64,000 nucleotides of DNA, from NCBI RefSeq assembly GCF_947331465.1, contig NZ_CAMZOK010000002.1, positions 62,001-126,000 on the forward strand, in the 5' to 3' direction. The stretch comes from Shimia sp. Alg240-R146 (GTDB taxonomy: Bacteria > Pseudomonadota > Alphaproteobacteria > Rhodobacterales > Rhodobacteraceae). Positions within the stretch are counted from its first letter, which is position 1. Each line of letters opens with the position of its first letter. Both the position numbers and the translations under genes were made by a program. This document shows, one piece after another, positions 63,832 through 64,000 of this stretch. Below the pieces are notes generated by a model. That model did no database searches and was not told the origin of the DNA. It was given only the letters and a program-made list of their open reading frames with translations.

Positions 63832-64000
63832 TGCCGCTCCTCCCAGTTGGTGATGGTCGCGCGATTGTGCCGATAGAATGCCGGCTTGGGAAGTTGGTAA
63901 TTCTACGGGGAAATTTTTCGGGAGAATCAGTTTGGCGACCGCTAACCCTGCGCCGATTGAGCTGTAAAAAGGTGTCAGAAATGTCCCGAACGCCGCGACA

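Noticed and set aside
63832-64000. The dmdB frame stays open upstream to the window edge (about 56 codons).
   Set aside because: GGAGGA just before ATG 63831 and the normal DmdB length support the internal start; open length alone is not evidence.

Overview
The window reads as chromosome of a marine Rhodobacterales (Roseobacter-group) alphaproteobacterium. The basis is gene content: an acyl-CoA ligase of DmdB type, a Rhodobacter-type smo/mtlK polyol operon, TRAP and CUT1 ABC uptake operons, an HpsN-like histidinol-dehydrogenase paralogue, a Kdo-transferase tandem, and TTTGCAAA-type repeats upstream of prpE. Genes are dense, many starts overlap the preceding stop (ATGA, TGATG), and no rRNA, tRNA, CRISPR array or intact mobile element was seen. 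One IS3-family transposase scrap lies at about 37.0 kb.

Region by region. 0-10.9 kb: a LacI-controlled catabolic cluster with a CUT1 sugar/polyol-type ABC transporter, a histidinol-dehydrogenase paralogue, an SDR, a LacI regulator and four SnoaL/NTF2-like proteins (six domains), the first of them divergent and cut by the window edge. Two TGCATACGTATGCA-type operators sit in the divergent promoter. 11.0-14.6 kb: a bicupin, a MetE-C-like zinc methyltransferase homologue, an alpha/beta hydrolase and an RraA/HMG-aldolase homologue in one run. 14.8-17.9 kb: an exported amidohydrolase divergent from an AraC regulator. 18.2-23.4 kb: a cyclase-like (DUF2652)/SRPBCC fusion, then a haem-b/2Fe-2S membrane protein coupled to an MscS channel. 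23.6-26.7 kb: an MDR oxidoreductase and a biotinyl-carboxyltransferase fusion.

27.0-36.9 kb: a GntR/FadR-type regulator divergent from a TRAP operon with two GST-like proteins, ALDH, SDR, cupin, DUF2218 and a tandem OsmC-like protein. Four copies of TGGGATCCCA lie at nearly whole helical-turn spacings between regulator and operon. 37.0-44.2 kb: polyol ABC operon (smoEFGK-mtlK) with its LacI regulator. 45.0-47.6 kb: two tandem Kdo transferases. 48.0-53.8 kb: prpE, an uncharacterised histidine-rich membrane protein and NADP-malic enzyme. 54.0-59.6 kb: nucleoside salvage operon (VOC-bicupin, cdd, deoA, deoB, add, upp). 59.7-63.8 kb: SPOR-domain protein, a conserved membrane protein and dmdB.

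The best candidates for undescribed biology are the SnoaL-rich cluster (0-10.9 kb), the glutathione-linked TRAP operon with its phased operator array (27-37 kb), and the haem/2Fe-2S protein coupled to an MscS channel (19.9-23.4 kb). All functions are inferred from motifs read by eye; no database search was possible.
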